Source: an uncultured Nitrospiraceae bacterium | GTDB lineage: Bacteria; Nitrospirota; Thermodesulfovibrionia; Thermodesulfovibrionales; Dissulfurispiraceae | Assembly (NCBI GenBank): GCA_903822005.1 | Contig: CAIJNL010000014.1 | Span: 1-64,000, forward strand | Reading direction: 5' to 3' | Length of the DNA stretch: 64,000 bases | In this document: positions 60,537 to 64,000 of the stretch, one piece after another | Layout: each line of letters opens with the position of its first letter | How positions within the stretch are numbered: position 1 is the stretch's first letter | Translations under genes and position numbers: made by a program | The notes under the pieces: generated by a model | The model's database searches: none | The model's input: the letters and a program-made list of their open reading frames with translations, nothing else | Told to the model about the DNA's origin: nothing

Positions 60537-61856
60537 CTATTTAATATTCAGCTCCACCCTCTTGATCTCCGGGACGATGAAAAGATAAGACATCGCTCCC
60601 AGCATGCCCATGACTCCTACAAATATCAACGCACCGTTGAAAGATCCGGTGGACTGAAGTATGTATCCGATGACAAGCGGTGTGACAATACTGGCTATGT
60701 TGCCGCAGAAGTTGAACATACCGCCGTTCATGCCCAGCATCTCTTTGGGCGAAGTATCTGTAATGACGACCCATCCCAATGCGCCGAATCCCTTTGCAAA
60801 GAATGCGAGAGACATTACGCCGACCACTACCCACTCAACAGTAACGTAATTTGCCAGGATAATACTGCCCGACATTACCAGCCCTATTATGATCGGGGTC
60901 TTACGGGCAAATGTCATCGATTTCCCCTTTTTCAGCAGCCAGTCCGAAAAGATTCCGCCAAGCAGGCCGCCCGCGAACCCGCAGATGGCGGGCACTGAAG
61001 CTATAATGCCTGCTTTCAGTATCGACATCCCCTTTGCCTGCACAAGAAACGTCGGAAACCAGGTAAGGAAAAACCAGGTGATGGTATTGAGACAGAACTG
61101 TCCGAGGTAAACGCCGAGCATCATGCGGTTAGTAAGCAGTGCCTTAACGTAAGACCATTTTACCTCCGCCTTTTTATCACTCAGGTTTGCCAGTCCGCCG
61201 CCGGTCTGGATAAAATCGAGTTCTGCCTGATTGACCTTTGGGTGCGTTCTCGGATCGCGAACAACCTTGAACCAGTAGAAGGACAGGGCAACGCCGATCA
61301 ACCCCATGCTGTAAAACACCGCTTCCCACCCAAACGCAACCAGGATATATCCCATCAGGGGGTTAAAAGCAGCAAGGGCAAAATATTGGGCGGAATTGAA
61401 AATGGCCGCTGCCCGGCCTCTTTCATGGTTCGGAAACCACATGGCGGTGATCCTGCTGTTAGCAGGAAAGGCAGGGGCTTCGCCAACGCCCATAAGAAAC
61501 CTGAGCGCAAAAAGCATCCATAAGGCGGTGAGCCCGGTGAAAAAGCCGACTGCGCCCTGAAGGAAAGTGAAGAGTGACCAAAGTAGAAGTCCGATTCCAT
61601 ATACTATCCGTGATCCGTAGCGGTCCAGCATCCAGCCGCCCGGTATCTGGAGGGCCGTATATGACCATCCAAAAGCGGAAAAAGCAACGCCCATGGCAAC
61701 GGCATCCAGCCCAAGGTCCTTGCGCATCGCAGGCGCAGCCATAGAGAGCGTTGCGCGGTCTACATAATTCATAGTAGTTACAATGAACAGCATCAAGAGG
61801 ATGAAGTAGCGGACATTCGTCTTTGTAACGTCGTTGGCGGCTGCTGCAATATTCAT
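60537..61856 (-). CDS. MFS transporter of the anion:cation symporter type
   Basis: A 439-residue protein with 12 predicted helices. NYVDRATLSMAAPAMRKDLGL and GWSYTALQIPGGWMLDRYGSR near the start, and RFLMGVGEAPAFPANSRI in the first half, are typical of the ACS family that includes the glucarate/galactonate transporters GudP and DgoT. GGGGGG lies upstream of the ATG. It probably imports a sugar acid used by the neighbouring enzymes. Confidence 0.88.
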   Translation of the reverse strand: MNIAAAANDVTKTNVRYFILLMLFIVTTMNYVDRATLSMAAPAMRKDLGLDAVAMGVAFSAFGWSYTALQIPGGWMLDRYGSRIVYGIGLLLWSLFTFLQGAVGFFTGLTALWMLFALRFLMGVGEAPAFPANSRITAMWFPNHERGRAAAIFNSAQYFALAAFNPLMGYILVAFGWEAVFYSMGLIGVALSFYWFKVVRDPRTHPKVNQAELDFIQTGGGLANLSDKKAEVKWSYVKALLTNRMMLGVYLGQFCLNTITWFFLTWFPTFLVQAKGMSILKAGIIASVPAICGFAGGLLGGIFSDWLLKKGKSMTFARKTPIIIGLVMSGSIILANYVTVEWVVVGVMSLAFFAKGFGALGWVVITDTSPKEMLGMNGGMFNFCGNIASIVTPLVIGYILQSTGSFNGALIFVGVMGMLGAMSYLFIVPEIKRVELNIK

Positions 61857-61948
61857 TCTTGTTTACCCCCCCTTTTTTTTATGTGGTTCATAAAATTATT
61901 GCTCCCCCTGATTTCAGTTCATCCTGCCAAGCAAAGACAGATATCAAT

Positions 61949-63268
61949 TTACTTCTGCTTCCTTACAATTGCAGTCTTGAGATTCCCGTCAGCATCAAAT
62001 TCCATGTAAGCCGGCTCGTCTTCAGCTTTCAGCCCGGCATATTTCCCCTTGGTAACATCTTCATAATATGCCTCGGACAGCATAATATGCCCGATATGAA
62101 GACTGTTGGGAATACGGATGACCCTCGCCTTTTCCTTGTCCGTATCAGTCAATGTTCGTATGCATGCCTGTATGGCTTCTTTGTCTGTTGCAAGCACAAG
62201 AGGAATTATCGCCGACTTTAATACTGTGCTCGTCAGACAGTTCGGATACATTTTCTCGGTATCAATCTTGTCGAATAGCCGCTTTGTAATGGCGCTGGCC
62301 AGCCCTGTGCCCAATGCGTTTCCATGAGAAACTTCAGAGATATCCAGCATACACGTTCTCTGAACCTGTACCCCGCCTGTTGCATACTCGGTAGAAAACG
62401 TGCCTGTGATATTTGCATCCACGCCGCCGCCGCTGTAGTTCTTGCCTATTTCATCGACAATGAGCACATCTCCCTCACCAACGATTATTTGCGGCATGTT
62501 TGCCCAGGAGAGCTTTAACAAATCCGGCTCTCTCGCCATGATGTCATCTTTATGAATCGCCTCTATCTTACAGGTTTCATCATAGGCATTTTCCACGAAG
62601 GAAATTGAGAATAAAATCGGGGCCTTTTCAAGGATTACTTTTGCATTGGCAGGCAGGTTACGGGCGATCTTTCCCATACCGTCGCTATGCACACTCTCAG
62701 CGCCTTCCTGTTTGCCAAGGCCGACGACCATCATTTTCAAGGGTCCGCTTTCATAATCGCCGCGGAAGGCATTGTGAGGTTTTACACGGCATGATACTAT
62801 AATGCCGTCTGATTCATAAGCCGTTTTATCCATATAAACCGGTAGCCCCAGCTCTGAATGGCCCAGCATGACTGTATCCATGCTGGATTTTATCGGGCAG
62901 CCCATTGTTTTTTCGGTTATGTTATATCCCTCCAAAACTTCTATCTGTCCTTCTGCAGTTGCACCGCCGTGACTTCCCATGGCCGGAACAATAAAGGGAT
63001 TGGCCTGTCTGGACTTTACAAAATCTACTATTGCCTTAGTAATAATATCAACGTTGGCAATTCCCCTGCTGCCGGCAGTTATTGCGATATTCATGCCTTT
63101 TTTGATTTGACCGGATATCTTTTCCTGTGACAACTCCGCAGATACAACTCCGGGTATTTCCGCCGGTTTGATAATCTGCCGTGAAAATGTCTGTGTGGCA
63201 CGAAACATTTTTGGAATCTGCACATTCTCCAGTAATTTTGATACGACGCCGCCTTTTTTAACGTCCAT
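61949..63268 (-). CDS. LarA-like protein (DUF2088 family)
   Basis: A 439-residue protein. AITAGSRGIANVD and VPAMGSHGGATAEGQ near residues 70-110 resemble the N-terminal region of nickel-pincer lactate racemase LarA, whose superfamily covers racemases and epimerases of 2-hydroxy acids. The rest diverges from LarA, and the cofactor ligands cannot be confirmed by eye. A purely LarA-like fold with another activity is possible. It lies in a sugar-acid gene cluster, so a hydroxy-acid epimerase role is a guess. Confidence 0.7.
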   Translation of the reverse strand: MDVKKGGVVSKLLENVQIPKMFRATQTFSRQIIKPAEIPGVVSAELSQEKISGQIKKGMNIAITAGSRGIANVDIITKAIVDFVKSRQANPFIVPAMGSHGGATAEGQIEVLEGYNITEKTMGCPIKSSMDTVMLGHSELGLPVYMDKTAYESDGIIVSCRVKPHNAFRGDYESGPLKMMVVGLGKQEGAESVHSDGMGKIARNLPANAKVILEKAPILFSISFVENAYDETCKIEAIHKDDIMAREPDLLKLSWANMPQIIVGEGDVLIVDEIGKNYSGGGVDANITGTFSTEYATGGVQVQRTCMLDISEVSHGNALGTGLASAITKRLFDKIDTEKMYPNCLTSTVLKSAIIPLVLATDKEAIQACIRTLTDTDKEKARVIRIPNSLHIGHIMLSEAYYEDVTKGKYAGLKAEDEPAYMEFDADGNLKTAIVRKQK

Positions 63269-63428
63269 TATTAATCCCCCTCGATTTATATCCTTGAAAC
63301 ATGTTTATTATATCGTTTCGGACAGTTAAATACATCAAACGCAAGTGCACGATAATCGGCAGTTTATACCATGCGTTTTACTCCACTAACGACAGACATG
63401 GATGACAGCTCTGTATAAGCCGTTATCT

Positions 63429-64000
63429 TTATGTTATCGGCGCAGGATTAAACAGGCACAAGGCATTATTGAGTCCCCAATGGTCAGCCCAGGTCTGCTT
63501 ACGTCCGCTTGCGACATCTATAATTAGGCGGAATATTTCCCATCCAACCTCTTCTATTGTTGTCTCTCCGGTAGCTATACGCCCTGCATTAACATCTATA
63601 AGATCATGCCATTGTTCGGTCAGGGCATTTCGTGTCGAAACCTTTATGACCGGGGTCATAGCCAGTCCATAGGGCGTCCCCCGTCCTGTTGTGAAGACCT
63701 GCACATGCATTCCCGAAGCCAGCTGCAATGTCCCGCAGACAAAATCGCTTGCCGGCGTGGCCGCGTAGATCAATCCTTTCTGACATGCCTTTTCACCGGG
63801 CGATAAAACCGCAACTATCGGACTGGTGCCTGATTTGGCTATTGACCCCAACGCTTTTTCTACCACATTAGCGAGTCCGCCCTTTTTGTTTCCGGGGGTA
63901 GGATTAGCGCTTCTGTCCACGCCACCCATATCCAGATAATTGTCATACCATTTCATTTCATTTATTAAAGCCCGCCCTACTTCTTCATTGACCACCCTGG
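63429..64000 (-). CDS. UxaA/GarD-type sugar-acid dehydratase, C-terminal part (cut by window edge)
   Basis: The frame runs off the right edge; 190 residues are present. [43 protein letters not shown] and [12 protein letters not shown] are the C-terminal core of altronate dehydratase UxaA and galactarate dehydratase GarD, which bind iron and remove water from aldarate or aldonate. The N-terminal SAF domain, if present, would lie beyond the window. A GTG near 63995 exists, but the domain clearly extends upstream. It heads the reverse sugar-acid cluster. Confidence 0.82.
   Translation of the reverse strand, partial: RVVNEEVGRALINEMKWYDNYLDMGGVDRSANPTPGNKKGGLANVVEKALGSIAKSGTSPIVAVLSPGEKACQKGLIYAATPASDFVCGTLQLASGMHVQVFTTGRGTPYGLAMTPVIKVSTRNALTEQWHDLIDVNAGRIATGETTIEEVGWEIFRLIIDVASGRKQTWADHWGLNNALCLFNPAPIT

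Overview
The window reads as chromosome of an anaerobic Gram-negative bacterium. Two tungsten/molybdenum aldehyde ferredoxin oxidoreductase (AOR) family genes, a selenocysteine-containing SelD, FeoB with Fur, c-type haem proteins, a two-subunit GatAB route to Asn/Gln-tRNA and TrmFO all fit the Nitrospirota (Thermodesulfovibrionia) or Desulfobacterota. That placement is inference. Most of the window is dense housekeeping sequence with short gaps, frequent non-ATG starts (TTG, GTG, apparently CTG) and AGG-rich arginine codons. No rRNA, CRISPR array, transposase or integrase was seen.

Layout. 1-3060 is the end of a glycan or cell-surface cluster (methyltransferase, epimerase, glycosyltransferase). 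3186-3347 holds a 30-residue bS22/COX24-type ribosomal protein gene with its own promoter. 3405-14540 is a forward run: MetE-like protein, tmk, holB, ricT-like, metG, radC, purH, purD, rpsA-like. 14580-17243 is a reverse block (HDOD protein, two unknowns). 17488-19517 has a hydroxyacid dehydrogenase and an RlmL-type methyltransferase. 19586-25411 is a reverse operon trmFO-xerC-hslV-hslU-rlpA-argB. 25593-32877 has ilvE, a small cytochrome c, gatA-gatB, rluD and exported or membrane proteins of unknown function.

32996-35215 is a small genomic island in tRNA-Arg(ACG). The 3' part of the tRNA is repeated as a 48-bp direct repeat at both ends. Four TTGTCCACA repeats lie just inside the ends, and a promoter bracketed by TTGCAATTAT repeats precedes two genes: a membrane-anchored unknown and a MltR/HEPN-like protein carrying an RNxxxH motif. 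No integrase is present. This is the best candidate for an undescribed, possibly defensive, two-gene system.

35290-43817 carries a hybrid sensor kinase, then a macromolecular-synthesis operon rpsU-yqeY-nif3-dnaG-rpoD, tRNA-Met and a zinc-ribbon protein. 43824-44834 is selD, whose early in-frame TGA is best read as selenocysteine. 44963-46569 has an SDR and a methyltransferase. 47046-51417 encodes a four-gene AOR module: a Tat-signal ferredoxin with a CXXCH haem site and membrane anchor, a cytochrome b, the AOR catalytic subunit and an unknown 197-residue partner. 52766-54613 is a second, stand-alone AOR divergent from a DASS-type dicarboxylate transporter. 56681-59434 is a feoB-fur-membrane protein operon whose promoter overlaps a perfect 17-bp palindrome. 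59576-64000 is a reverse sugar-acid catabolism cluster (UxaA/GarD-type dehydratase, LarA-like protein, MFS transporter, DapA-family lyase).
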